Source of the DNA: Microbacterium neungamense
GTDB lineage: Bacteria; Actinomycetota; Actinomycetes; Actinomycetales; Microbacteriaceae
Direction: 5' to 3'
Assembly: GCF_024971095.1 (NCBI RefSeq)
Contig: NZ_CP069717.1
Span: 2,294,001 to 2,358,000, forward strand
DNA: 64,000 nucleotides
The position numbers and the translations under genes are program-made. The notes beneath the pieces were generated by a model. It had not been told where the DNA came from and did not search any database. It saw only the letters and a list, made by a program, of their open reading frames with translations. Of the stretch, positions 38,611-45,565 are shown piece by piece (within the stretch, counting starts at the first letter, position 1; each line of letters opens with the position of its first letter).

Positions 38611-38682
38611 CTGCCCCGCGTTCGCCCCGCCCCCCTGTGGATAACGTCCCCGCGCGCCGCCGGGACGTGCCACGGTGCTGCG

Positions 38683-38834
38683 ATGAGGTCTCCGCAACCG
38701 CTCCCCGAGGGGCTCGGCCGCCGGTTCTCCGTGCAGCAGGCACGGGATGCCGGTGTCGGCGCCGGCCGCCTCCGTCGCACCGATCTCGACCGGCCGTTCC
38801 ACGGCGTGCGCACCCGGCGGCAGCCTACTGGTAG
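38683..38834 (+). pseudogene. DUF559-type endonuclease gene, N-terminal piece
   Basis: About 45 residues from ATG 38683 match the start of actinobacterial AbiEi-domain/DUF559 proteins: RFSVQQARDAGVGAGRLRR and DLDRPFHGVRTR. Similarity stops near 38822, and the frame ends at 38834 in unrelated sequence. The matching C-terminal end is at 43644-43787, beyond the metal-resistance island. About 190 residues of a typical 280-300 are missing altogether, so the insertion was accompanied by loss of the gene's middle. Confidence 0.75.
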
Positions 38835-38920
38835 CACCGATTGTTGCTGAGTCGCGTATTCACGAGCAATCGGTAGCTGTGCCGCTTGTTGGTGGAGCGC
38901 TGATTGATCAGCCGGTGCTG

Positions 38921-38926
38921 TATAGT
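38921..38926 (+). promoter_or_regulatory. -10 element of the cmtR operon, leaderless
   Basis: TATAGT, seven bases, then ATG 38934. No ribosome-binding site is present. Confidence 0.65.
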
Positions 38927-38944
38927 TCAGTGCATGCTGACTAT
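38922..38944. promoter_or_regulatory. CmtR operator
   Basis: Imperfect palindrome ATAGT-T-CAG-TGCATG-CTG-ACTAT. Arms match completely apart from one extra T. It covers the -10 element, the predicted transcription start and the first codons of cmtR, so the bound regulator would block initiation directly. Confidence 0.7.
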
Positions 38945-39293
38945 TGCTTCGCGTCTCGACGTCATGAACCGGCTTGGCCGGGCCATGGCCGACCCGACGC
39001 GCTCTCGGATCCTGATGACGTTGCTCGGGGGACCGAGCTACCCGGCGGTGCTCTCACGTGAGCTCGACCTAACTCGCTCGAACGTGTCGAACCACCTCAC
39101 TTGTCTGCGAGACTGCGGGATCGTGGTCGCTGAGCCTGAGGGCCGCCAGACTCGCTACGAGATCGCTGACCCGCATCTTGCTGCTGCGCTCGTCGCGCTC
39201 GTGGATGTGACGCTGGCTGTAGATGAGCACGCACCTTGCGTGGACTCAGCGTGCACGGTGCCGGGCTGCTGCGGTACAGGGGCGGACGCGTGA
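38934..39293 (+). CDS. cmtR: CmtR-type Cd(II)/Pb(II)-sensing ArsR/SmtB repressor
   Basis: 119 residues. The winged helix contains DLTRSNVSNHLTCLRDCG, the recognition helix carrying Cys57 and Cys61; Cys102 lies in VDEHAPC. These three positions are exactly the metal ligands of Mycobacterium tuberculosis CmtR. The tail has extra cysteines at 107, 112 and 113. It represses the downstream efflux genes and releases DNA on binding Cd or Pb. Its TGA overlaps the GTG of the ATPase gene. The gene is leaderless, and its operator overlaps the start. Confidence 0.93.
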   Translation: MLTIASRLDVMNRLGRAMADPTRSRILMTLLGGPSYPAVLSRELDLTRSNVSNHLTCLRDCGIVVAEPEGRQTRYEIADPHLAAALVALVDVTLAVDEHAPCVDSACTVPGCCGTGADA

Positions 39294-41203
39294 GTGCGGC
39301 GTGTGGCTGCGAGCACGAGCCTGCCGTTGCGGCGGATGAGCCCGAAGAGGTGGAGCGGCCCTGGTGGAAGGACCGCGGGATCATGGTGCCGGTCTTCTCC
39401 GGTGTCGCGTTCCTGACAGGTCTGGTCTTCGAGTGGTCCGTTCTCGAGATCCCGGCGCTCATGCTGTTCTGGGCCGGCCTGTTGCTGGGCGCGTCGACGT
39501 TCACGCCCGGCGCGATTCGCAAGCTGTTCAAGGGCAAACTCGGCATCGGGCTGCTGATGACGATCAGCGCGATCGGCGCGGTCATCCTCGGCTACGTCGA
39601 AGAGGCCGCGGCGCTGGCGTTCCTGTACTCAATCGCAGAGGCCCTCGAGGACAAGGCGATGGACCGCGCCCGTGGCGGACTGCGGGCGCTGCTGAAGCTC
39701 GTGCCGGAGACGGCGACAGTGCTGCGCGACGGGGTGTCCGTGCAGGTTCAGGCGAAAGATCTGACGGTCGGCCAGGTCATGGTGGTCCGTCCGGGTGAGC
39801 GGATCGCGACCGACGGGATCGTCCGGGCGGGGCGTTCCAGCCTGGACACCTCGGCGATCACCGGAGAGTCGATCCCGGTTGAGGTCGAGCCCGGCGCTGC
39901 GGTGTCGGCCGGCGCGATCAACAGCGCCGGCGCGCTGGAGGTCGAGACGACCGCGGCGGGCACCGACAACTCGCTCACCACGATCGTCGAGCTGGTGGAG
40001 CAGGCGCAGACCGAGAAGGGCGAGCGGGCGCGTCTCGCCGACCGGATCGCGCGGCCGCTGGTCCCGGGTGTGCTGATCCTCGCCGCCCTCGTCGCGATCA
40101 TCGGGTCGCTGCTGGGCGACCCGGAGGTATGGATCACCCGCGCGCTCGTCGTGTTGGTCGCCGCCTCTCCGTGCGCGCTGGCGATCTCTGTGCCGCTGAC
40201 GGTCGTCGCCGCGATCGGCGCGGCGAGCAAGTTCGGCGTGATCATCAAATCCGGCGCGGTGTTCGAGCGCTTCGGAACGGTCCGGCACGTCGCGGTCGAC
40301 AAGACCGGCACCCTCACCCGCAACGAGCCCGCGGTCACCGCCGTCCTCACCGCGGACGGCGTGACCGAGACGCAGGCACTGGCCTGGGCGGCGGCGCTGG
40401 AGCAGCACAGCACGCACCCCCTCGCCTCCGCGATCACCGCCGCCGCCCCGGGCGTTCCCGCGGCCGCGGACGTGACCGAACAGGCCGGACACGGCATCGA
40501 AGGCACCGTCGACGGCGTGACGATCACCGTCGGCAGCCCCCGCTGGCTCGACGCCGGCGAGCTCGGCGACCGGGTCGCGCTTCTTGAGGAACAGGGCATG
40601 ACCGTCGTGATCGTCCACCGCGGTGGAGTGGCGGTCGCCGCGATCGGTGTCCGCGACGAGCTGCGCCCCGAAGTCCCCGAAGTCGTCCGCACGCTCGCGG
40701 ATCAGGGTATCGGCGTGACGATGCTCACCGGGGACAACGCCCGCACTGCGCGTGCGCTGGCTGCGCAGGCGGGGATCGGTGACGTGCGCGCGGAGCTGCG
40801 TCCCGAGGACAAGGCGGCCGCGATCGGCGAGTTGTCGAAAGCGGGATCGGTCGCGATGATCGGCGACGGCATCAACGACGCCCCGGCCCTGGCGTCCGCG
40901 GACATCGGCATCGCGATGGGGGCGACCGGCTCCGATGCAGCGATCGAGTCCGCGGACGTGGCCTTCACCGGCCATGACCTGCGTCTCATCCCGCGGGCGT
41001 TCGACCACGCCCGGCGGGGCCGGCGGATCATCAACCAGAACATCATCCTGTCGCTGCTGATCATCACCGCACTGCTCCCGCTGGCGCTGTTCGGTGTGCT
41101 GGGACTTGCGGCTGTCGTCCTGGTCCACGAGGTCGCGGAGGTCATCGTGATCCTCAACGGCCTGCGCGCCGCACGCCCCCGCACACCACGGTTGGCGAGC
41201 TGA
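39290..41203 (+). CDS. Heavy-metal translocating P-type ATPase (Cd/Pb/Zn type)
   Basis: 637 residues from GTG 39290, which overlaps the cmtR stop. P-type motifs: actuator TGES (191-194), the membrane metal site AASPCALAIS with Cys295, phosphorylation site DKTGTLT (Asp337), the P1B marker HP in STHPLAS, and GDGINDAP. The N-terminus has only a short CGC stretch and no HMA domain, as in mycobacterial CmtA/CtpG. The C-terminal membrane region contains VLVHEVAEVIVILNG. It exports Cd(II)/Pb(II) and perhaps Zn(II) under CmtR control. Confidence 0.93.
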   Translation: MSAACGCEHEPAVAADEPEEVERPWWKDRGIMVPVFSGVAFLTGLVFEWSVLEIPALMLFWAGLLLGASTFTPGAIRKLFKGKLGIGLLMTISAIGAVILGYVEEAAALAFLYSIAEALEDKAMDRARGGLRALLKLVPETATVLRDGVSVQVQAKDLTVGQVMVVRPGERIATDGIVRAGRSSLDTSAITGESIPVEVEPGAAVSAGAINSAGALEVETTAAGTDNSLTTIVELVEQAQTEKGERARLADRIARPLVPGVLILAALVAIIGSLLGDPEVWITRALVVLVAASPCALAISVPLTVVAAIGAASKFGVIIKSGAVFERFGTVRHVAVDKTGTLTRNEPAVTAVLTADGVTETQALAWAAALEQHSTHPLASAITAAAPGVPAAADVTEQAGHGIEGTVDGVTITVGSPRWLDAGELGDRVALLEEQGMTVVIVHRGGVAVAAIGVRDELRPEVPEVVRTLADQGIGVTMLTGDNARTARALAAQAGIGDVRAELRPEDKAAAIGELSKAGSVAMIGDGINDAPALASADIGIAMGATGSDAAIESADVAFTGHDLRLIPRAFDHARRGRRIINQNIILSLLIITALLPLALFGVLGLAAVVLVHEVAEVIVILNGLRAARPRTPRLAS

Positions 41204-41811
41204 TGCTCGCGACCATCGGCTCAGCGATCGGCCTGTTCGCTGCGACCAACATCGACGACATCGTCGTGCTCACGGTGCTGTTCCTTGCCTCCAGCCGGGG
41301 GAAGCCACGGCCGTGGCAGATCATTGCTGGCCAGTATCTCGGGTTCATCACCCTCGTCGTGATCAGCGTGATCGCCGCGCTCGGTCTCACGATCGTCCCG
41401 GACGAATGGGTGGGCTTCCTCGGTCTCATCCCGCTCGGCATCGGCATCTGGACCCTAGTGCGCGGCCTGCGCCGCAACGGCGACGATGATGACGACGACG
41501 ACAAGATCAGCGCAGTAGGCCTGTGGGGCGTCGCGGGGATCACGATCGCCAACGGGGCGGACAACATCTCCCTCTACACGCCGATCTTCCGCACCAGCAC
41601 TCCCGGCGACGTCGTGATCATGATCGTCGTGTTCCTGATCCTCGTCGCCGTCTGGTGTGCCGCCGGACGCCTGATCGGCACGCACAAGGCGGTCACCGAG
41701 ACGCTCGAGCGCGTCGAGCACTGGCTCGTCCCGGTCGTGTTCATCGGCCTGGGCCTGTTCATCCTGATCGAGTCCGGCGTCATCGTCCGTCTCTTCGAGG
41801 TCCTCGCATGA
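41203..41811 (+). CDS. cadD: CadD family cadmium resistance transporter
   Basis: 202 residues with about six membrane helices. It opens MLATIGSAIGLFAATNIDDIVVLTVLF, with the TNIDD motif of the CadD/LysE-like family, repeated in altered form as TIANGADNISLYTPIF in the second half. A charged loop of seven consecutive aspartates (about 93-99) lies between halves and might bind cations. Its ATG overlaps the ATPase stop. It would add a second, ATP-independent route for Cd efflux. Confidence 0.9.
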   Translation: MLATIGSAIGLFAATNIDDIVVLTVLFLASSRGKPRPWQIIAGQYLGFITLVVISVIAALGLTIVPDEWVGFLGLIPLGIGIWTLVRGLRRNGDDDDDDDKISAVGLWGVAGITIANGADNISLYTPIFRTSTPGDVVIMIVVFLILVAVWCAAGRLIGTHKAVTETLERVEHWLVPVVFIGLGLFILIESGVIVRLFEVLA

Positions 41812-42332
41812 CTCCGGACACGAACGCAGACGTTGAGTCGGCATCGGAACAGCGGCCGCAGAGGGGGCGCTGGCGGCTCACTGCCTGGGCACTCCTGATC
41901 GCCGTGGTCGTCGTCTTCATCGATCAGGGGACGAAGGCATGGGCCGAGGCCACTCTGTCGGAGCACGAGCGCATCCCGCTGATCGGCGACCTGCTCGGCC
42001 TGCAACTCGCCTACAACCCCGGCGCGGCATTCTCCTTCGGCGAGGGCTCCACCTGGGTGTTCGCTCTCATCGCCGTCGCGGCCACGTTCACCGCGATCGT
42101 GTTCGCCTTCCGAGTCCGACGCCCCGGATGGGCGATCGTGATCGGTGCGCTCGGCGGGGCCGCAGCCTCGCACGCCGGCGACCGGCTTTTCCGCCAACCA
42201 GGATTCGCGCAGGGGCACGTCGTGGACTTCCTCGCCTACGGCAACTGGTTCATCGGGAACGTCGCCGACATCGTCATCGTCATCGCCGCGATCGCCGGAG
42301 CGCTCCTGATGCTCCGCAGCGCCGAGAACTGA
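41808..42332 (+). CDS. lspA: Lipoprotein signal peptidase (LspA) paralogue of the metal island
   Basis: 174 residues with four membrane helices and both catalytic aspartates: Asp125 in HAGDRLF and Asp154 in NVADIVIVI. NPGAAFSFG (70-78) and GHVVDFLAYGNWF are family motifs. The Asn of the usual GNxxDR motif is His122 here. The ATG overlaps cadD by 4 bp. No lipoprotein gene lies in the island. LspA paralogues are known to travel with cadmium determinants, and this one is probably accessory to the chromosomal housekeeping copy. Confidence 0.88.
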   Translation: MTPDTNADVESASEQRPQRGRWRLTAWALLIAVVVVFIDQGTKAWAEATLSEHERIPLIGDLLGLQLAYNPGAAFSFGEGSTWVFALIAVAATFTAIVFAFRVRRPGWAIVIGALGGAAASHAGDRLFRQPGFAQGHVVDFLAYGNWFIGNVADIVIVIAAIAGALLMLRSAEN

Positions 42333-42343
42333 GAGGACCAACC

Positions 42344-42655
42344 ATGGAGATCACCCTGCAGTACTTCGACGGCTGCCCCAACTGGGAGGCGCTCGACCAG
42401 CGGCTCGCTCAGGTCATCGATGGCCGATCAGATGTCCGGATCACGCATCAGCGAGTCGAGACCGCTGAGGACGCGGTGCGACTTGGGTTCCACGGGTCCC
42501 CGACCGTGCTCGTCGACGGTGTGGACCCCTTCGCTGATGAGCACGCCACTGTCGGGCTCGCCTGCAGGGTGTTCCGCACCCCAGCGGGGCTCGCCGGGTC
42601 GCCAACCGTCGACCAGCTGCGTGTAGCGATATCGGGCCAAGGCTCCGAGGTGTGA
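42344..42655 (+). CDS. Small thioredoxin-fold protein of the metal operon
   Basis: 103 residues preceded by GAGAGGACC. It opens MEITLQYFDGCPNWEAL. This is the thioredoxin-like start seen in proteins linked to mercury and other metal loci, but the second cysteine of CxxC is replaced by Trp (CPNW). SPTVLVDGVDPF provides the cis-proline region. With only one cysteine in the motif it cannot act as a classical disulfide reductase; it may bind metal or act as a chaperone. It is the last plus-strand gene of the island. Confidence 0.75.
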   Translation: MEITLQYFDGCPNWEALDQRLAQVIDGRSDVRITHQRVETAEDAVRLGFHGSPTVLVDGVDPFADEHATVGLACRVFRTPAGLAGSPTVDQLRVAISGQGSEV

Positions 42656-42659
42656 TGCT

Positions 42660-43642
42660 CGGTCAGGCATGGGTGGAACGGAGTGCCGGATAGTCGGACC
42701 ACTCACCGCCGGCGAGACGCGATGCCTCGCGGATGCGGCGACGAGGTTGACCATCGCATTCCCGAGGATTTCAGGGAGTTCGATCGGCTCGGCCCCGACG
42801 GTGAGCGTTACGGGCCGCGAGTTCGTATCGACCTGTGCCCGTGTGATCGTGACGATGCGGGTCAGCTGGATCCCGTAGAGCAGCACGAGGAGGCCCGCGG
42901 CTCGGGTCTTCGGGTCCATGTCGGCAGCGGAGAGGAACCTGCGGGCCATTTGCCATCGGTGGTCGGAGGCGTAGTCTCGGCCTTCGAGACGATGGGATCG
43001 GAACTCGACCCGAACGGTGCTCAGCCGGTGCTTTCGCAGCCAGCGAGTGAATGGTGCCAGCGCGTCGCGTTGGCTCGGCGAATCGGTCAGATACGCGTCA
43101 AGTCGGCGCTGCGGGAAGGTCGCCAACGTCTCCTGCTGCGACCGGATCTCTCGAAGGAACGCGGCGCAGTACTTCAGCGCAGCCCGTTGCCTCAGGAAGC
43201 CGGAAGCAGGGCTGGACGCGCTGCGCAGGGTCCGAGCGGAACGGAGGAGCTCCCAGGTGCAGTAGCGGCGCAGTATCAGCCGGTCTTCAGGATCCTCGAT
43301 GTCATCGAGCCAGCCGTTGAGCCAGTGGTCGAAACGCGTGCTCTCGACGTCAAGCTCCGGCAGCACGCCGGAACGGACCAGCAGTGAGAGGAGGAGCGCG
43401 ACCGACTGTCCCGAGCGGGCTCGGGTGATGATCGCCTCGGCGGTGAGTGGCAGGGTCCCGTCCGCGAGCTCGCGGAACACCATCGCGCACTTGCTCTTGT
43501 GTAGCCAGCGTTCAAGCGACGCCGCTTTGCCATGGTGCGTGAGCAGATAGTCAGCAAGGGGGTGGAGGTCCGCGCGGATCTCTCCCGCATCGTCGGCGAG
43601 AAGCTGTTGGATCGCGACTGGCCGGCGGCACTCGACGCAGAC
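42660..43642 (-). pseudogene. Tyrosine-recombinase-like gene, truncated at both ends
   Basis: The frame is open from about 43642 down into the thioredoxin gene. Recognisable parts run from CRRPVAIQQLLADDAGEI through FDHWLNGWLDDIEDPEDRLI and RYCTWELLRSAR to LLVLLYGIQLTRIVTITRAQ and PIELPEILGNAMVNLV. This matches the N-terminal and early catalytic part of a large actinobacterial site-specific recombinase family. An ATG is available at 43483, but homology starts 50 codons earlier. The C-terminal half with the HxxR and tyrosine residues is absent, and the 5' end breaks off at the DUF559 remnant. It is therefore not expected to be active. Confidence 0.75.
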
Positions 43643-43643
43643 G

Positions 43644-43787
43644 CTGCACCACTCCCGCTACGCCGCGGACGTGGAGCGGATGGCGCGGCTGCGCGCGGCG
43701 GGCTGGACGGTGATCGAGGTCACCAGCGTGCTGCTCGCACGCCCCGACGTGCTCATCGAGCGCATCCGGGCCGCGTTGGCCGCGTGA
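43644..43787 (+). pseudogene. DUF559-type endonuclease gene, C-terminal piece
   Basis: A 47-codon in-frame remnant ending TGA 43785-43787: LHHSRYAADVERMARLRAAG, then WTVIEVTSVLLARPDVLIER. This is the end of the Vsr-like DUF559 nuclease domain. The matching N-terminal piece is at 38683. The exact left boundary is uncertain by about 20 bp. Confidence 0.72.
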
Positions 43788-43802
43788 GCGCGCGAGGCGG
43801 CG

Positions 43803-43912
43803 CGCTCAGGTCGCGAAAAGTGCCGCTTCCGGCGCCGGAAAGCGGCAGTTTCTGCGACCTGAGCGGGGAGACGGATGCCAGAGCGGCACGTTCTGCGACC
43901 TGAACAGAGCGC
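43803..43912. repeat. Composite palindromic repeat, copy B
   Basis: Direct-oriented near copy of 38501-38610. It shares CGCTCAGGTCGCGAAAAGTG, GCGGGGAGACGGATGCC and TTCTGCGACC. Differences are scattered substitutions, such as GCGCCGGA replacing CCTCGCGA in the loop. Confidence 0.85.
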
Positions 43913-43924
43913 CCCGCCGGGCGG

Positions 43925-44788
43925 TCACCGGATGCCGTAGAACCTGGCCGCGTTCCCCCAGAACAGCGCGTCGAGGTCGAGCTCGCGCGCCCGCGCCCAG
44001 GTCGCGACCGCCTCGAACCAGGCGGCGCGCGACGTCCGGTCGTAGCCGGCGGGGCCGACGGCGGACACCGGCCAGTCGCTGCCCCACATCAACCGCTCCG
44101 GGCCGAACGCCTCGAGCGCGGCATCCAGGAACGGCGCGAGCTGGGCGGCGTCCCAGTCCCCTCCGGCCTCGGCGGGCAGCCCGGACAGCTTGCCGCAGAC
44201 CTGCGGATGCCGCGCGAGCTCGCCGAGATCCCGCCGCCACGATGCAGCGGGTTCGAGCGGGGCGCGGGCCGTGCCGACCGCCGGCTTGCCGAGGTGATCC
44301 AGCACGATCGGCAGCTCGGGCACCGCGGTCGCGAGCGCCGCGACGTCCCCGATGCCCGGCGCGCGCACGCAGGCGTCGAAGGTCCACCCGCGCGCCGCGA
44401 CCTCGCGCGCCCCGTCCAGGAACACGGGCGTGGTCGCGAGGCCGGGCGGCTCATCCTGCAGCAGATGACGGATGCCGGCGACGAGGCCGACCCCGTCGAG
44501 CGCCGCCAGGTGCTCCGAGGTCTCGCGGCCGCGGTCGAGCCGCGCACCGGCCACGATCGCCCGCACGCCCACCTCGTCGGCGATCTCCGCGACCCAGCGG
44601 GCCTCGTCCAGGTGCTGCCCCTCGACGCACTCCGCCTGTACGAACACCGCCGCCTCGGCACCGGCGTCACCGAGCCGCGCGGCGGCGAGCTCGTCCGCCG
44701 CGAACCGGCCGTCCAGGGCGCCGTCGAGCCAGTCGTAGTCGAGCCGGCCGGGGTCCCAGAGGTGCAGGTGCGAATCCAGAACGCGCAT
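43925..44788 (-). CDS. Amidohydrolase, probable L-fuconolactonase
   Basis: 287 residues from the ATG at 44788. TIM-barrel amidohydrolase-2 family: VLDSHLHLWDP (3-13) with His-X-His, IVLDHLGKPAVG (about 173-184), and RLMWGSDWPVSAVG (about 241-254) with the catalytic Asp. The WD(P) ending of the first motif and SDWP are those of L-fucono-1,5-lactonases and L-rhamnono-lactonases. It would open L-fuconolactone for fucD. It diverges from the FadR gene with a shared operator, and is separated from the other fucose genes only by the split DUF559 gene and the island. Confidence 0.87.
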   Translation of the reverse strand: MRVLDSHLHLWDPGRLDYDWLDGALDGRFAADELAAARLGDAGAEAAVFVQAECVEGQHLDEARWVAEIADEVGVRAIVAGARLDRGRETSEHLAALDGVGLVAGIRHLLQDEPPGLATTPVFLDGAREVAARGWTFDACVRAPGIGDVAALATAVPELPIVLDHLGKPAVGTARAPLEPAASWRRDLGELARHPQVCGKLSGLPAEAGGDWDAAQLAPFLDAALEAFGPERLMWGSDWPVSAVGPAGYDRTSRAAWFEAVATWARARELDLDALFWGNAARFYGIR

Positions 44789-44827
44789 GCGCCCATCCTG
44801 CCCCAGGTTCGCGCAGCAGCGCACCAG

Positions 44828-44838
44828 ACATCCGATGA
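44828..44838. promoter_or_regulatory. FadR-type operator in front of the regulator and lactonase genes
   Basis: ACATCCGATGA, matching 36758-36768 at 10 of 11 positions. It lies six bases upstream of the regulator's -10 element, so autoregulation is likely. Confidence 0.62.
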
Positions 44839-44843
44839 CTGGC

Positions 44844-44849
44844 TACGAT
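44844..44849 (+). promoter_or_regulatory. -10 element of the FadR-type gene, leaderless
   Basis: TACGAT, seven bases, then ATG 44857. The earlier in-frame ATG at 44848 overlaps this hexamer and is not the start. Confidence 0.6.
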
Positions 44850-44856
44850 GACGCCT

Positions 44857-45537
44857 ATGGCTGTCACCGACGAGGCGATCCAGAAGATCAAGGCGATGAT
44901 CGTGTCCGGCGAGCTCGGCCCCGGCGACCGGCTCCCGCCCGAGAAGGAGCTCGCCGAGCGGCTCGGCCTCTCGCGCAGCTCCATGCGCGAGGCCGTGAAG
45001 GCGCTCGAGGTCATCCGGGTGCTCGACGTGCGCCGCGGCGACGGCACCTACGTCACCAGCCTCGAGCCGCACCTGCTGCTCGAGGCGATCAGCTTCGTCA
45101 TCGACATGCACGATGACGACTCGCTGCTGGAGCTGTTCGCGGTGCGGCGGATACTGGAGTCCCAGGCGACCGGCCTCGCGGCGAGCAACGCCACCGCCGA
45201 GGCCGCCGCGGCGCTGCAGGCGGAGATCGCCTCCGTCGACCCGGCCACCGTGAGCATCGACGACCTGGTGGCGCACGACATCCGCTTCCACCGCGACATC
45301 GTGCGGATGACCGGGAACAGCTACCTCGCGAGCCTCATCGAGAGCCTGAGCAGCCAGACCGTGCGCGCGCGCGTGTGGCGCGGGCTCACCGAGTCCGGAG
45401 CCGTCGAGCGCACCCTGTCCGAGCACCGCGCGATCGCCGAGGCCATCGCCCAGCATGACGCCGCCCTGGCCACCTCCCTCGCCACCGCGCACATCGCCGG
45501 CGTGGAGCGCTGGCTGCGCCAGGCGGCGTCGGCGTAG
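44857..45537 (+). CDS. FadR-type GntR regulator of L-fucose catabolism
   Basis: 226 residues from ATG 44857. The winged helix is at about 5-70, with GDRLPPEKELAERLGLSRSS and MREAVKALEVIRVLDVRRGDG. An FCD effector domain follows, with metal-ligand positions such as Asp and His in VAHDIRFHRDI and His in LSEHRAI. It is divergent from L-fuconolactonase. The operator in front of it recurs in the fucD/FAH divergent region, which is why I assign it to the fucose regulon. The effector is probably a fucose pathway sugar acid. Confidence 0.88.
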   Translation: MAVTDEAIQKIKAMIVSGELGPGDRLPPEKELAERLGLSRSSMREAVKALEVIRVLDVRRGDGTYVTSLEPHLLLEAISFVIDMHDDDSLLELFAVRRILESQATGLAASNATAEAAAALQAEIASVDPATVSIDDLVAHDIRFHRDIVRMTGNSYLASLIESLSSQTVRARVWRGLTESGAVERTLSEHRAIAEAIAQHDAALATSLATAHIAGVERWLRQAASA

Positions 45538-45565
45538 CATCCGCCCGCGAGGCGTCCGCCCGGCC

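Larger units (their letters stand above)
38823..43642. mobile_element. Heavy-metal resistance genomic island (decayed)
   Basis: Runs from the break in the DUF559 gene to its C-terminal remnant. It carries cmtR, a metal P-type ATPase, cadD, lspA, a thioredoxin-like gene and a damaged recombinase gene in antisense. Signs of foreign origin are the interrupted host gene, the integrase-like remnant at one end, more relaxed base composition around cmtR, and near absence of the GGATGC/GCATCC hexamer that is frequent elsewhere. Ends are approximate; no clean target-site duplication was found. An 8-bp inverted repeat ACCGATTG/CAATCGGT lies near the left end (38835-38873). Confidence 0.8.

Noticed and set aside
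38835..38873. 8-bp inverted repeat ACCGATTG/CAATCGGT as an attachment site
   Set aside because: No matching copy was found at the right end of the island near 43640, so it cannot be called an att site or terminal repeat.
42428..42660. Recombinase frame continuing into the thioredoxin-like gene
   Set aside because: After about 42660 the frame is simply antisense to the thioredoxin-like gene and loses recombinase similarity; it is not counted as protein.
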